A DNA stretch of 64,000 nucleotides from Carettochelys insculpta (GCF_033958435.1 NC_134161.1:7316001-7380000); one strand, 5' to 3'. Shown: positions 34,051 through 45,475, counted from the first letter of the stretch. Notes: generated from the sequence alone by a model not told the origin. Numbers and translations are program-made.

Positions 34051-36539
34051 TCTGCTCCACAAATATTGATTCTTCTCTGGAGCCCTGGGTATATACCAGG
34101 AAGACCTGTCATGCCCTGGGGGAAATACCCATTTGGAGCCTGTCAATGCTCCAGTGCACAAGAAGGGCCAGCCAACAACCAACACAGGGCAGTTGGCTCA
34201 CCTCCCTGGGACTGCTCCCCTACTGCTGAGCTTCTGCTCTGTTTCACAGAGGCCTTCCCACAGGGGTGGCCCAGTCTAGTAGTTAGAAGACATGAGGGAA
34301 TCAGAGCAGATGAAGCCAAATTCAACCTTAGTGTAAGCAACTCTCTATACAGCCTTCAGGGCAGATGTAACCAGAGGGTAAATTGTATTCCAGGGGAACT
34401 TAATTGAGATTTCCTGGGTCCTTAACCCAAGGACCATCCTTTCTTTCTACTAGTGATTGGAAGACCTGGCTGTACTTCCACTCTCCCTCAGTTCTTCCAG
34501 TAGATGCAAGAAGGAAGAATTGACCCATGTCACACACTTCACATTCTCTGGGATACCATCTCTTCTAGGAGGCCATCAGTGCTGTGTCCCCTGATTTCTG
34601 CTGGTGCAGCAGGACTGCTCTTGAGCAGTTGAGTCAAGGGCCTCTCAGGGTAAAGGTAAATGAAGTGTCCTCAGCAACAAGACAGCGGGGAAGGGAGCAA
34701 TCCAGACAGGATGTCTCCTGCCTGGCCTCTTGGAGATGGGGTATATGACGGACCAGCACCACTCATGGACATTTTTTAACAGTGAATAATAAAAGCAGTG
34801 ACAGAGGTGGCTAAGAGAGGGAGATATCTAATCACAGCTCTACTGCCCTGGGGACATTATGCAATTATTCATGCAAACCTGACAGCAAGGGGAATGGGCT
34901 TCTCTCGCAGCTTCATTGTCCTTTCATCTGACCAGCACCTGGAGCATTAGAAAGCTTGTTCCCCATCCTTTTGTCTTCAGGACCATGAAGATACAGATTC
35001 ACCTTTCTCTCCAGCCCAGGTGAAACTTTTAATGGAATCACCCCTCCGTGGCCTTGTCAGATGAAGCACTCCCATGATCCAGCACCAACCTGTGAAGCGA
35101 GTGATTGACAACACTTTAATCCCAGTTTATCTTGTCCCCCATCCCCAGAGTGAGCATCCCTCTGTGATAGATCATCCCTCACCCCAAGAATCACAGTGAT
35201 AGTCTCATACCAAAGATAATCCATTAGTAAATCTGATGATTTATGAAACAAGGAATGAAAATTAGGGAGTTTTTTACAAGGTAAAAGAAAGCAAATACAG
35301 AAACATGAATAAGTTAAGTCATAGGTCTGAAAAAGCAAAACAGGCTTCTGTAATTAGTAAGTTTGAGTTGGCCTTTAGGGCTAACGTAGGTTAAACAGCT
35401 GGGGATCTCTTGCTTATGTCTAGGAACATCTTTGCTCTGCTTCTCCACAACCCGAGGGGAAAGGAACATAGATATACCTTGTGGCTAACTCCTTTGGTGT
35501 GGGCTTTTTGTCCCCGTCCTTCCCTGTGCAACCTCAGCCGATGGGAGGAGTTTGCTTGCATGACTCCTCTTTACAGGGCAGAGAGCAGAACATTTGTCTT
35601 TGGTCCTTTCACTGGCTTCTCAATCCAGATATGGAGAGTTTCCAGTTGTAAGATCCAGCCAGAGCCCATCTGGCCTCAATGGGTCTCCAGTTTTCTGGGC
35701 TGAAGTGTGTGTAAAATTTTTCTGGAGAAGAGCAGCTCTTCACACTGATTGATGTAGGGTGATTCATGCAGTCACAGAGACACACAATACAGCTGCTCAA
35801 AGATTATGTTTCAGAACAGCATACAGATAAATGAAAAGAAAGCAGGCGCAACTCACAAGCATTCAGTCGAGTCAAAACACGAAGCATTTTCTTCTAATGC
35901 TAATGCCTATTTTGTCAATACGATCCCATACGTAAGCCAGACTGATTCCAGCCCTGTATCTGTCAGCGTCCAGTAGAGTCACCAGGACCTTAGCATCACA
36001 GCAGCCATGCATGCTCACCAAGAGGAGAGATACAGACATACATGGCACAAATGCACATTACGACCAGTCATGCATTGATAGGCAAGAGGGAGTGTTCGTA
36101 CACATACACACACACATTCACGTGGAGACATGGGAACAGTGTAAATCTGTACAGACATTTATGCATTGCCAGCCATGGGAATCGTAGCTATACACATATG
36201 GATAGACATGGGAGTAGTGTACAAACACACACACAGCGATAGATGTGGGAGTAGTGTTGTGGAGAAGGTAAGAAATGTCAGTTTTACTTTTATGAAAAGC
36301 ATGTTTGCCTCAGTTTCCCCATTCAGATTTGTATTGTTACCTGCTGGGTGTTAAGGGGTTAACTTCTTTTCTTGGTGATGAGCTTCCCAGTCTCAAATGC
36401 AAAATGGTGGCTAATCTGCATACTCACACCAGACATGAAGCAGCATAGATGTGGTTCTATGCACCAAACTTGTCTTTAATAAACATCTTGCAGCAAACCT
36501 CAATGCTCAGTTGCATCCCTGAATCTGCAAGTAATCAGC
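34051..36539. other. Intergenic, nothing firmly recognised
   Basis: About 2.5 kb. A CA-rich degenerate patch lies at about 36090-36235. The block 34985-35900 has the feel of decayed interspersed repeat (gattgacaacactttaatcc; compare acttgacaacactttagagc at 53328), but I could not define ends or a class. Confidence 0.4.
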
Positions 36540-36718
36540 CTGTTGCTTTCCCTGGGACAGACCCAAAATGATGTAGATCTAAAGAAGTGGGTCTGTCCCA
36601 GGAAAGCTCATCATCGAATAAATTATTTTGTTAGTCTTTAAAGTGCTACATGACTGCTGGTTTGTTTTGTTAGAATACAGACTAACATGGATAGCTCTCT
36701 GTTGCTTTCCTGGGACAG
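36540..36718 (+). mobile_element. Retroposed repeat flanked by a 20/21-base direct repeat
   Basis: The insert 36561-36698 includes aaagaagtgggtctgtccca, ggaaagctcatcatcgaata, attttgttagtctttaaagt and the terminus acagactaacatggatagct plus ct. It is flanked by ctgttgctttcc + ctgggacag (36540-36560) and the same text one C shorter (36699-36718). That is the signature of target-site duplication by target-primed reverse transcription. A perfect 15-base inverted repeat (cctgggacagaccca at 36551-36565; tgggtctgtcccagg at 36588-36602) crosses the left junction. The target may therefore itself have been an antisense copy of the same repeat. Confidence 0.65.
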
Positions 36719-37831
36719 AGGTGGTTACATAGTGCTGTTTTGGGGACGGCTGGGGGTGGGTGGGTTCCCAGGAGCTGCCCACACATGAACAGAGCTACAC
36801 TGAAATACACTGCCAGCCAAGGAGGGCAGGGCAAGGGACTGAAAGGGGGGACAGACAGAAGTGTGAGAGACTTTAATAAGATCCTGTGGTTCCAAGACAG
36901 GAGAGCTAATCCTGGGTGTTCGAGGCAAGCTGGGCAGGTTGTGCAGCAATCATACACAGGCATGTAACCTTCGTGTTACCATTCTAACCCAGAGTCCCAA
37001 AAGTCTCCACTCCTGTTGCCTGCTCAATGAGATCTGGGTTTGAAAAGTCCACCCTGTGTCACTGCAAACATCAGCTGGTTGCATTGCTCCCCAGCCCGGT
37101 AGTCTCCCGCAGCCCCTTTACCCCTGCTGCAGGAGTGCAGGGGGGAAATGGAGGTGCTGAAGCCAGGAACCCCTTTTTGGAGTAGGGGAGCCACGGGGCT
37201 TTGGCTTGCTTGGAGGGGCAGCCCAGGGCCTAGCCTAAGGCAGGTGCACTGCCAGGGGGACACAAATGGAAGTAGCAAGTATATAGAACACGCACACACA
37301 AGCACAGAGACAAGCAGCGAGAGGAGTAGACTATACACACACACACACAGATATAGAGATGGGGGATGTGTTGACACACATACTTCCACTACAGTCTCCA
37401 GCTGTTGCCCACTGCTCATGCAGATCCCTGTGGAATCTCAGCACAATGCTGTGTGCTCTTTAACCAAGCTCCTGTGGCTGATGGCTCCGGACTAACTTTT
37501 GACAACAGACAGTTGTTATTGTCAAGGTACCAGCCTCCCACAGTAGGGGTGTGGACACGTGAGCTGATGCTGCGAGCCACAGGCCCAGAGCCCAGCCTTG
37601 CTCCCTGTCCCACAGTGCTGTTCAGTGGAATTCTCCCTGCAGGGGGAACTGAAAGGTTCTGTGGATGGTACATCTCCCCCGCCCTCACCCATGTCCCATC
37701 CAGCTGCTTCTAGTGACGCTGTGCTCTGGTTGTGTGCACACCTGTTGTGCCCTTGCCTTAAGTGTGGTGCTGTGGCCTGGGCTAGTGAGTGCCCTTCTTT
37801 CTCTCACCCCGGGGAGGTTTTGCCATCCCTT
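36719..37831. other. Intergenic, nothing recognised
   Basis: Frames of up to 131 codons (37024-37419 minus) are low-complexity readings of repeats around the AC run. No gene supported. Confidence 0.45.
37333..37351. repeat. (AC)n microsatellite
   Basis: A short pure AC run (acacacacacacacacaga) following tat. Confidence 0.8.
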
Positions 37832-37846
37832 TGCTGCCTCCTCTGT
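37832..37846 (+). repeat. Left target-site duplication of LINE insertion
   Basis: The 15-mer tgctgcctcctctgt is repeated exactly at 38628-38642, on the far side of the LINE fragment. Confidence 0.85.
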
Positions 37847-38627
37847 GAGGGTCCACCATCACTGACACCCTGTCGTTGGACACTGAGCTAAATAGGAGGA
37901 TCGGAAAAGCGGCCACAACTCTGTCCAGACTCAGCAAGAGAGTGTGGAATAACAACAAGCTGTACACTCACACCAAAATGCAAGTCTACAGAGCCTGCAT
38001 CCTCAGCACCCTCCTTTATGGCAGCGAGACTTGGACCCTGTATGACCGCCAGGAAAAGAGGCTGAACGTCTTCCACTTGCGCTGCCTCAGGCGCATCCTT
38101 GGAATATCATGGAAGGACAGAGTGACCAACACCACCGTCCTCGAGCAAGCTGGAATCCCAACCATGCACACCCTCCTCAGGCAGCGTCGACTCCGCTGGC
38201 TTGGCCACGTCCACAGGATGAACGATGGAAGGATTCCAAAAGACATCCTGTATGGCGAGCCAGCCTCTGGCAAAAGACCTCCCGGACGCCCCCAGCTGCG
38301 TTACAAAGATGTCTGCAAGAGAGACCTCAGAGAGGTAGACATCGAGCTGGACAACTGGGAAGATCTAGCAGACAACCGCAGCAGATGGAGGCAGGGGTTA
38401 CACAAGGGCCTTCAGAAGGGCGAGTTGAAGATCAGACAGCTAGCAGAGGAGAAGCGAGCGCACAATAAGGACTTGCCAGACACCCACTACATCTGCAAGA
38501 GATGCAGCAAGGACTGTCACTCTCCTGTGGGTCTTTATAGTCACAATAGACGCTGTAAATGAAGTCCCCAATTGAAACTTTAAAGGGCGCGATCCATAGT
38601 CTATGCAGACTGAAGGATGCCTACTAC
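37847..38627 (+). mobile_element. 5'-truncated non-LTR retrotransposon (non-CR1)
   Basis: A 781-bp insertion lies between perfect 15-bp direct repeats. It comprises the 3' end of a LINE reading frame plus a 65-bp 3' UTR ending gactgaaggatgcctactac, directly against the right duplication. The terminal ctactac is a short repeat rather than poly(A). The 5' end is cut inside the frame, as is usual after incomplete reverse transcription. The exact flanking duplication and the open frame argue that this is among the youngest insertions in the window. It is clearly not CR1: both protein and 3' tail differ from the CR1 copies at 48178 and 63070. I have not fixed the clade. Confidence 0.9.
37849..38562 (+). 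CDS. LINE reverse-transcriptase ORF, C-terminal part (partial)
   Basis: An open frame runs from the truncation point (in frame from 37849; the first usable initiator-like codon is TTG at 37876) to TGA at 38560-38562, with no internal stop. It represents the region after the catalytic RT core. Conserved phrases appear in order: LYGSETWT, LRCLRRILGI, RLRWLGHVHRM, KRPPGRPQLRYKDVCKRDL, and W..LA.NR..WR. A C-terminal Cys/His cluster (CKRC, then KDCHS, GLYSH, RRC) reads as a zinc-finger-like motif. The catalytic motif with paired aspartates and the endonuclease domain lie upstream and are absent, so the fragment cannot mobilise itself. It has no host start codon or promoter. It is a remnant of a transposon protein, not a host gene. 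A short stop (TGA at 37846-37848) overlaps the left junction. Confidence 0.85.
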   Translation, partial: GSTITDTLSLDTELNRRIGKAATTLSRLSKRVWNNNKLYTHTKMQVYRACILSTLLYGSETWTLYDRQEKRLNVFHLRCLRRILGISWKDRVTNTTVLEQAGIPTMHTLLRQRRLRWLGHVHRMNDGRIPKDILYGEPASGKRPPGRPQLRYKDVCKRDLREVDIELDNWEDLADNRSRWRQGLHKGLQKGELKIRQLAEEKRAHNKDLPDTHYICKRCSKDCHSPVGLYSHNRRCK

Positions 38628-38642
38628 TGCTGCCTCCTCTGT
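38628..38642 (+). repeat. Right target-site duplication of LINE insertion
   Basis: Exact copy of tgctgcctcctctgt from 37832-37846. Confidence 0.85.
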
Positions 38643-39308
38643 CAGATGACAAATACAGCACATCTCTGCCCGTTCGGTGCCCTGGGGCCCTTCCTGGGGC
38701 TGTGCTAGCAGCTCTTGCTGTCTACCTCTCACCCTCTTTGCCCTATCTCGCTCTTCTTCACCCCCTCCTCCTCCCTGCAGAGATTCCTGCTGTTCCCCTT
38801 CTCCTATGTTCAGCTGCCCAGGGTCTGAGGGGACTGACATCCTTTCCCAGAGCCATTCTCAAGTCACAGCTTCATCCAGCAGTGACTGGCTGTTATTTTC
38901 AGCACTAGCTTTCTCGGCACCAGCTTTCTATTCTCATGAGGTCTCAGTGATGCCACCTCTCGTTTGCATGCTGCCTTGGGCATGTGTGACCTTGACCCCC
39001 TGGCTTGCCCTTATGAAACAGCTTCCAAAACACCCTAGAAGGAAAGAGTCAGACTACTGAGCAACACTAGCAGCAGCTGTTGCAGGTGGAAAAGCCTTCC
39101 CTGAAATGGCTTAAAATTTGTTCCTTTGCCAGGCTGCAGCGTGAACTTGCATGGTCCAGTGCTGAATGAAAAGACCTTTAATTGTCATAGACAAATAAAT
39201 GCTGTGCACCTCATCTCTAGCCACCACTTCCTCTTATGGGGTTCACCTGCCAGCTACCCTGCCCACAGATAACCAGCAAGCAATCTTGTACAATGGCCTC
39301 CTTTACAT
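38643..39308. other. Intergenic, nothing recognised
   Basis: No supported features. Confidence 0.5.
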
Positions 39309-39448
39309 CTGAGTTTTCAACCTTTTTTTTTTTTCCCATTTGCTGATCCTTAAAACTTTCAAATGGAGATGTGGACACCTCTGGAAATCTTAGGCTTAGT
39401 CTGCAGATCCCCAGTGGTCTGCAAAACACAGGTTGCAAACCACTGCTT
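39309..39448. mobile_element. hAT-like fragment with TTCTCAACC-type ends
   Basis: Left end ctgagttttcaaccttttt, including a T run of about 14. Right end caggttgcaaaccactgctt, an imperfect inverted match of the CAGTGGTTCTCAACC type. The interior phrase gcagatccccagtggtctgc is typical of this group. Short and decayed. Confidence 0.45.
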
Positions 39449-39495
39449 CAGGAGATAGCTGAGACCTGAACTCAGTAACTTATGGCATGAAGCTT

Positions 39496-39827
39496 AGAGC
39501 TTGTCTACACAGCTATATATTGCTTTTTTGGGGGAAAAATATTCTGTGAAAACCCCCAAAGCGTTCACACAGCCAAGCAGGATAATTCAAGATAAGAAGG
39601 CTTTTCCCTTGAAATAATCACTCCAGCTCTGCAGATGTTTTTTGCCACCTCCTCCAAGGTCAAAAAGGAATACGTGTGAACAAAGCACAGCTATTGTCAG
39701 CACATGCTGTGGCTCCCTTTCACAATTCTGTGTCTATGCAATTGTGATTTTCTGAGGTTACTTATTTAGACATTAGAAAATTGAAATAAGTAACATTGAA
39801 AAACCCCTGAAGTGTAGACATAGCCTT
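39496..39827. mobile_element. GTCTACAC-type MITE, long copy
   Basis: Left end agagcttgtctacac; right end gtgtagacatagcctt (reverse complement aaggctatgtctacac). The interior is non-coding with several short tracts. Target duplication not resolved, so the superfamily is open. Confidence 0.65.
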
Positions 39828-40479
39828 GGAGTGCTTGGAAGGAATGGAGGAGGGCAGAGGGATGACGACACAAGTTGTTGAACATAGCTGGGATTTACAG
39901 CACTCTGGAAAGATGCAGCCCTTGTTAGCACAGTAGGAGTTGCTGCTGAACTTCACAGCTGCTTTCAGATGCATGTGGGGGTGATAGGATCAGGAAAGCT
40001 TGGAGCATTGGCAAGGCATTTTCCCTCAATCCCAGCATGGGTGGGGGGGGCCAGACAAGCATTTTGCTAAGCAAGAGCCATTGAGTGCTTCTAGCCAGAG
40101 GGGAAGATATATAACAGTGACTGTGCATTGACAGGACATTTGTGTGCCTGCCTGGGCTTGGGGGGTGATGTCCCTAGATTGTGTGTGCATCATTCACGGG
40201 TGTAGTGTATTCATGCCTGGGTGTATTTGTGTTGCTTTGTGTGCGTGCACTGTATGTGCACCCATCACTAAGGGGAGTGGCTGCCAGTGTTTAATGGGGA
40301 AGCTTGCTTGACTAGATCTTTAAGTTGTTCTGGCCTGTGCATGACCAGGCATCAGTGTGATGAGCATGTAGGTGGCTTCTGCATGGGAATGTCAAACACA
40401 GGAATGCATGTGCGTGATCTAGACATGTATATGAATGTCGCTGTCTGTCTGCAGTATCTTTATGGAGGTGTGTCGCCCA
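39828..40479. repeat. TG-rich degenerate region
   Basis: From about 40130 to 40270 the sequence is rich in tgtgtg/tgcatg/tgtatttgtg phrases, a decayed dinucleotide array. Otherwise nothing recognised. Confidence 0.4.
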
Positions 40480-41260
40480 ATCAGGCTCCGGGAGGGGTTC
40501 TTCCCCCTCTCGGTCAGTGAGGGGCCACTCTGCACAGTTGCAAACAGAAAATCAATCTCAGCCGCATTAGTCCCAGGGCTCAGGCCTGTGATCAGGCCTA
40601 GCAAACAGTCCGACAGGCCCAGGCCCTCTCAGGGTGGGGCCACAAAGCGAGCCCACACTGTCAGCCCCAGGTATGGCGGCAAAGGGGTTGGGCCTCTTAG
40701 CAGGGCAGAAGGCTGACAAACGCAGGCATGTGCCAACACTAATGAGAGGGGGAGACTGCCACCCACAGATCGGGGGGAGGGGTGCAGACCCACCCACTCT
40801 GCTGCACACCAGCCCAGGGCCCTACCGGGGCAGAGGGGTCTGCCACTGGGGTCAGCTGGATCCACTCTGCAACACGCTGACTCAGCTCTCCCTGGACCAC
40901 TTCCAAACCTCCCCTCAGGCCACACCTTACTGGGCAGCAGGTTGGGTTCCTCTGTGTTTGGGAAGGGCAGGTTCTGCATCCCAAGTGGCAGCTCCTCCTC
41001 AGTGAGGTCCAGCTGTGGGCCCAGCGGTCCAGGCCAGTCTTCAGCCTTTTGCAGGGCTGGGTCAGCCTCCCAGCCTGGGAGCTCAGGACCAGCCCAGCTG
41101 GCTGCAGCTTCAGCTCAGCTCAGCTCCTGGGCTCTGGTTTTACACTTCCTGTCCCGCCCCCTCGCCTCTTTCCGGCTTCTGGCCAGGTGACGGACAGGTG
41201 TGGGGCTCCGCCCACCAGGGCTCAAGGAGAGGTTCTTCACGCTCCAGATCCAAGAGGGAC
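40480..41260 (-). other. GC-rich block with promoter-like minus-strand end; possible decayed LTR or repeat
   Basis: A moderately GC-rich island about 780 bp long, distinct from its TG-rich flanks. On the minus strand its upstream end carries a GC box directly followed by an ETS-type site (gggggcgggacaggaagtg at about 41143-41161) and then tgtaaaacc. On the same strand the 3' part passes through ctgccacttgggatgcagaa and tcccaaacacagagg. CpG density is far lower than at 6370-7900. A minus-strand frame of 116 codons (40629-40979) has no recognisable domain. It could be a retroelement LTR or 5' end, or a minor promoter. I cannot decide from sequence. Confidence 0.3.
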
Positions 41261-42579
41261 CACCCCGCCTTGCTCCACAGTGACTATGTGCTGGGGTCAC
41301 TTGTACGGAGGGATGATCTGTATGTGAGACATAAACATGCACAAATATGTGTGCCTGTACGCATGGCAAAAGTGCGCCCCATATATTAGGTGTATGACGT
41401 GGCACACATTCCTGTGTTTTCTGCCATGTGTTCCTGTGCAGAAGGGGTTGCGTTTGTGTTAAGTATGTGCAGGTGTGCATCTTGTGCATCTGTTGTCCCT
41501 GTGAATATCTGTAAATATTTCTGTGCTGTGTATTTGTGAATCTCTGTGCACACGTTAGCGTAACCCGTGATGTGTGTGTGCATGCCTGTATGAAGCGCAT
41601 TGATATCATAGGTCTGTATGGACATACCCGGTTATGAGTGTTTGTTCATTCTAGCTCTCTCTGTCGTTTGTGGTCTTGTCTGTTTTTACATTGTTTCCTT
41701 AAATGCTGTGACTTGGGATTATCTTGTCTGTAATGGGGGCACCGTTCACTTGAATATGCAGGCCTCTCTGGCTCCATTTCAGCCCGTGACTCAGCCAACA
41801 TGATGCTTTCCCAGGATGCATTTGGGCATGCTGGAGCCAGGCATGCAATTTTTTTTTTCGTTTGACTTCCTACCCTTTTTGATTGCTCAGCTCCTGGGCG
41901 TAGAGCAGAGAAGGGACCAATTTTTACTCATTCTGGGGGAGGGAGGGGTCAGAGAGAGGACAGGTTCATAAGAAAAGGAAGAAACCTGGTGACTTTCCAC
42001 AGCAATGCGTGAACCTCCCAGGAAACAAAACATCCTTTTAATAATTTCCTTCGGCTTTTCCCAGAGAGGCAGTTTGCTCCCTGCTGGGGTTGGGTTTCCA
42101 GTGGAACAGTCCAGATTAGCTGTGCATCCTCAGCCTGATTAGTTCTATTTGCTGTGTCGTTATTGACCTACACAGTATAGAAACTAGGTCAAGCCATGCT
42201 GATGAGGCTGGATCTGGCACTGTCATGTAAATGAGTATGAATGAGGGCATCCATTTGCAGATACATCAGTGCATGCTCTGGGGTGTGGGATGCCTCTAAT
42301 GCATCCAGGGAACGTAATTAGTCAGGCGCTTTCCCCCGGAGCTGTCCATCAGAAGCACATGGAGGCTGGGAGATGTTCTGTCTGGTTCTCTGTCACTGGG
42401 GGTGCAGGGAAGGTGGACGTGTGGCGGAAGAGCACCTTAGGAGCATGTAACTAGAGCTTGGTTTCTGGATGGATGCTGGTTAGAAATGGCTCCCTTTATG
42501 TCAGCAACCTCTCTGCAAAGCAGAGGACAGATCAGCCCCATTTTGAGTGATCAGCAGCAGGATTCCACTGGGTCACAGT
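41261..42579. other. Intergenic with TG/CA-rich stretch
   Basis: 41330-41600 is again rich in gtgtgt/tgtgca phrases, the same compositional type as 40130-40270. The two TG-rich zones bracket the GC-rich block. A T run lies at 41850-41858. No gene supported. Confidence 0.4.
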
Positions 42580-42783
42580 CAATGTTCCCTCTAATCTTGT
42601 CAATCCACGTGCAGATTTTTTTTCATCCACATCCGGAATATTTTTATGTGCACCGAGACATGTGTGAATGTGCACCACCAGAAGAAACAAAAAGCCTCGC
42701 TGTGGGTGTACCACGAATCAGCTGGACAGCATATGATTCTCTCTTGATCAACCACACAAGCGCCCAGTTTACAGGGAACACTG
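42580..42783 (+). mobile_element. hAT-like MITE (CAGTGTTCCC family) with target duplication
   Basis: Complete from caatgttccctctaatcttg to cagtttacagggaacactg. The flanks are gtcacagt (42572-42579) and gccacagc (42784-42791), an 8-bp duplication differing by two transitions, as expected for hAT. It carries the doubled ccacgtgcagatttt / catccacatccgg segment. Confidence 0.85.
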
Positions 42784-44965
42784 GCCACAGCTTCATGGCA
42801 GCCTTGCGCTCCTTTGCTGTTGCTGAACCTTGTTGATGTGGGAGTGGCTTTCAGTGTGGCTGTCTGAGGTCTTGTACACCTGGAACTCATGGCTCTGTGG
42901 GCCCGCAGCAGGAGGCAACTGGTGGCATGACCCACTGCTGGCAGTGCATGGGCCCTACTATAGGGTGAAAAGAAGAGGAAGAGGCCTGTAAACTGCAAGG
43001 TTGCCCCCCACCCACGCCCAGTGGCACTACAAAAGCCTCCATTGCAATTGAAAGGCTTGTCGCAGAGATCTAGGTGTCTAGTGATAAGTTCCCAGGATGA
43101 GACACAGGAAACAGTCTCAGCTGGTCTTGTCCTCTGCGTGTCCCACGCTCGGAGTGAGCTGTCACATTGCATTAGCCTCACTTTCCCGCGGGGCAGACAC
43201 GGCTGGCGTTCTCAGCATGACAGCTGAGCGGGCTCCCAGCGCCAGCCCAGGAAGAAGAGGAAGGGGGGAAATAACACAGCAGTGCGAGCCAGGCTGACTC
43301 CCAAGTGCAGCGTAGGGGCTGAAGGGAGATAGGATTGGAGCCCTGCGCACACAGAGAGTGGCGCTGCCTACCGGGCAGGCTTGGCTGTCCATGCTAATCA
43401 CAGTTAGGACTCATTTGCATGCCACCATTAGGTTGGAAGCCGGGCTGGCCAGAGCCGCCTCTCTGGTGAATGGAGTGTGAGTCTGTGCAGAAGGGAATCT
43501 AGGGCCAGCGCCGTGCACAGACCTGCAGCCTTGTGGGAAGGGCGGAAGGGCTGGCTCTTGCCCCACTGTGGACTTTGGCTTCAGCTGGGGCCACTTTCCA
43601 GGGACACAGTAGCTGTGTGGCTGTGTAGGGTAAAAGCAGCCAGACCATAAGCCCCAACAATGGATTGGATGCTTTAAAGGCGCATCCGTCAGCACAGCAG
43701 GAGGGGAGAACCTGATCCTGCATCACCTGCACAATGCAGAGAGCCCTTTGCACCTGCCAAAGTCAGTACAAGCTGAGGGAGGCTCAGCACCTGCTGGGGC
43801 AGGCTAGGGTCAGGCCCAAATTGACCCCAAGTGATTCCCAGAATGTCCATAATTGCTCCCAACCCCACGGCTCCCAGAGCTGCACAGTCAGCGTTGCCCT
43901 CTGGAGGGCTGGCTCATTTGCCACTTGTGTTAAGGATTATTCAGCCTTCCGGAGGCTGATATGCACCGAACTTGGGGGTGGTACATGGCAAAGGAGCAGA
44001 GCACGTGAACGGTGCCTGCCAGGGAGACGCTTTGGCCAAGGTCACAAAGAAAGCATCAGCCGTTATGGGGAGTGACAAAGTACATGCAGCTCTGCCTGCA
44101 GAATGCTGAGTTCCCTGTGCATGGAACAAGGTCAATGGGCGTGGAGGATGCTTAGCCCCTTGCAGGACAGGACCCTGTGATGCAGACATGTGACCCCCCA
44201 CATATCACCTCCAAACAAGGACTCCTAGAAATGCCGCTGCTCAGCCCAGTGCAAAGCTGCATCTCAGCCATCCGGGAGGCTGTGCTCAGTGGCAGTTCTT
44301 TATGAGTGATGGCCCCAGCTTCCCAGCCGCATTTGCATTCCCCTAGCTCGCAGCCGCCATGCCTTTGTAGGGTTGTGATTTACTGACGTCACAGCCTCTG
44401 CACCGTGGAATTGAATTTATGAGCGGCTGTAGGTATGATTAGAGAAACAACCCCTTCACCACTTTCCCTGTCTTCCTCTCTGCCTCAGGATGACTCCCAA
44501 GGTGCTGGAACTAGGAGTGCAGGGGGTGGTGTCCCTTACATTTAGGTTTACAGTGTGCTTCAGTGGCTTTCAGCACCCTCACTACACAAATTGCTCCACC
44601 ACCCTGGATGACTGCAGTGCAGGGTCCCACATTTCCAGGCCCGTGATCAATATTTTTCCTTGTCATGTTGGAGAGGTACAATGCATAAGATTTCAGGAAA
44701 AAAAAGGATCCCCGGGAAGGGGGTTCTTTGCCCTATTATGGGCTTGCAGCCCAGCCATGCTGATTCATCTGCACCTCTATCAGCCCAGAGGCCTGGGAAC
44801 CAAGACTCCTGAGTTCTATTCACAAAGCTGCCAGGTAGAGTGGGCAAATGGTTGAAACAGCCGTGTGTTAAGCTAGAATCTTGGCTTCTCTTCCTGGCAC
44901 GGGGAAGAAGCATTTGTTCAGCGTAGCAGCTCGGGTTGCTGGGATCCAGTCCTACCTCTGAGTGA
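42784..44965. other. Intergenic, nothing firmly recognised
   Basis: About 2.2 kb. A weak MIR-like phrase (gaaccaagactcctgagttc) occurs at 44798-44818. Frames such as 42600-43181 minus largely read through the MITE. No gene supported. Confidence 0.45.
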
Positions 44966-45012
44966 CAGCATGGCCTAGTGGATAGAACCCAGGAGCCAGG
45001 ACCCCTCAGTTG
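44966..45012 (+). repeat. MIR-like SINE head fragment
   Basis: It reads agcatggcctagtggataga, then acccaggagccaggacccct, matching the tRNA-derived head ('tggcctagtggttagagc...aggagtcagga'). Confidence 0.45.
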
Positions 45013-45362
45013 TATATTTATGTTTGTGACACTTGGATAAAAGATGCCCTGAAAATGCAAAACACTCTTGTTCTAATTTTCATACCCAAGAAAGAAAAGC
45101 CACCCAGTTCATTGCACACAGACAAAGAAAGAAAAGAAAGCAAAGCTCATAAGACCAAATAGAATTGCCCTGCTCTGAGACAGAAAGAGAGCACAAAGTG
45201 GTCACTTGAAACATAATACAGAAGCAGCTTCCCCTCCCTTGGTGTTCACACCTCCAGATCAGCTGCTGGTAGTAAGCCTCACTCTTGCTGACTGAGCTAA
45301 CCTTGTTATCCCCAGCCTTGCTCTGGCTTATTTATACCTGGCCCTGCAGATTTCCAAGACCA

Positions 45363-45475
45363 GCATCTGATGAAGTGAGTCTGTGCTCACGAAAGCTCAT
45401 GCTCAAAACTTTTCTGTTAGTCTATAAGGTGCCACAGGATGCTTCGTTGCTGTTACTTGAAACATAGCTACTCTT
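45363..45475 (+). repeat. Retroposed repeat tail, same family as 36561-36698
   Basis: It contains catctgatgaagtgagtctg, then tgctcacgaaagctcatgct, then gttagtctataaggtgccac. These phrases are shared, in the same order, with the 36561-36698 insert (aagaagtgggtctgtccca...gaaagctcatc...gttagtctttaaagtgctac). No flanking duplication recognised. Confidence 0.6.

Noticed and set aside
34985..35900. Possible endogenous retrovirus or LTR segment
   Set aside because: The feel is of decayed repeat, but I found no paired LTR ends, primer-binding site, polypurine tract or gag/pol text.
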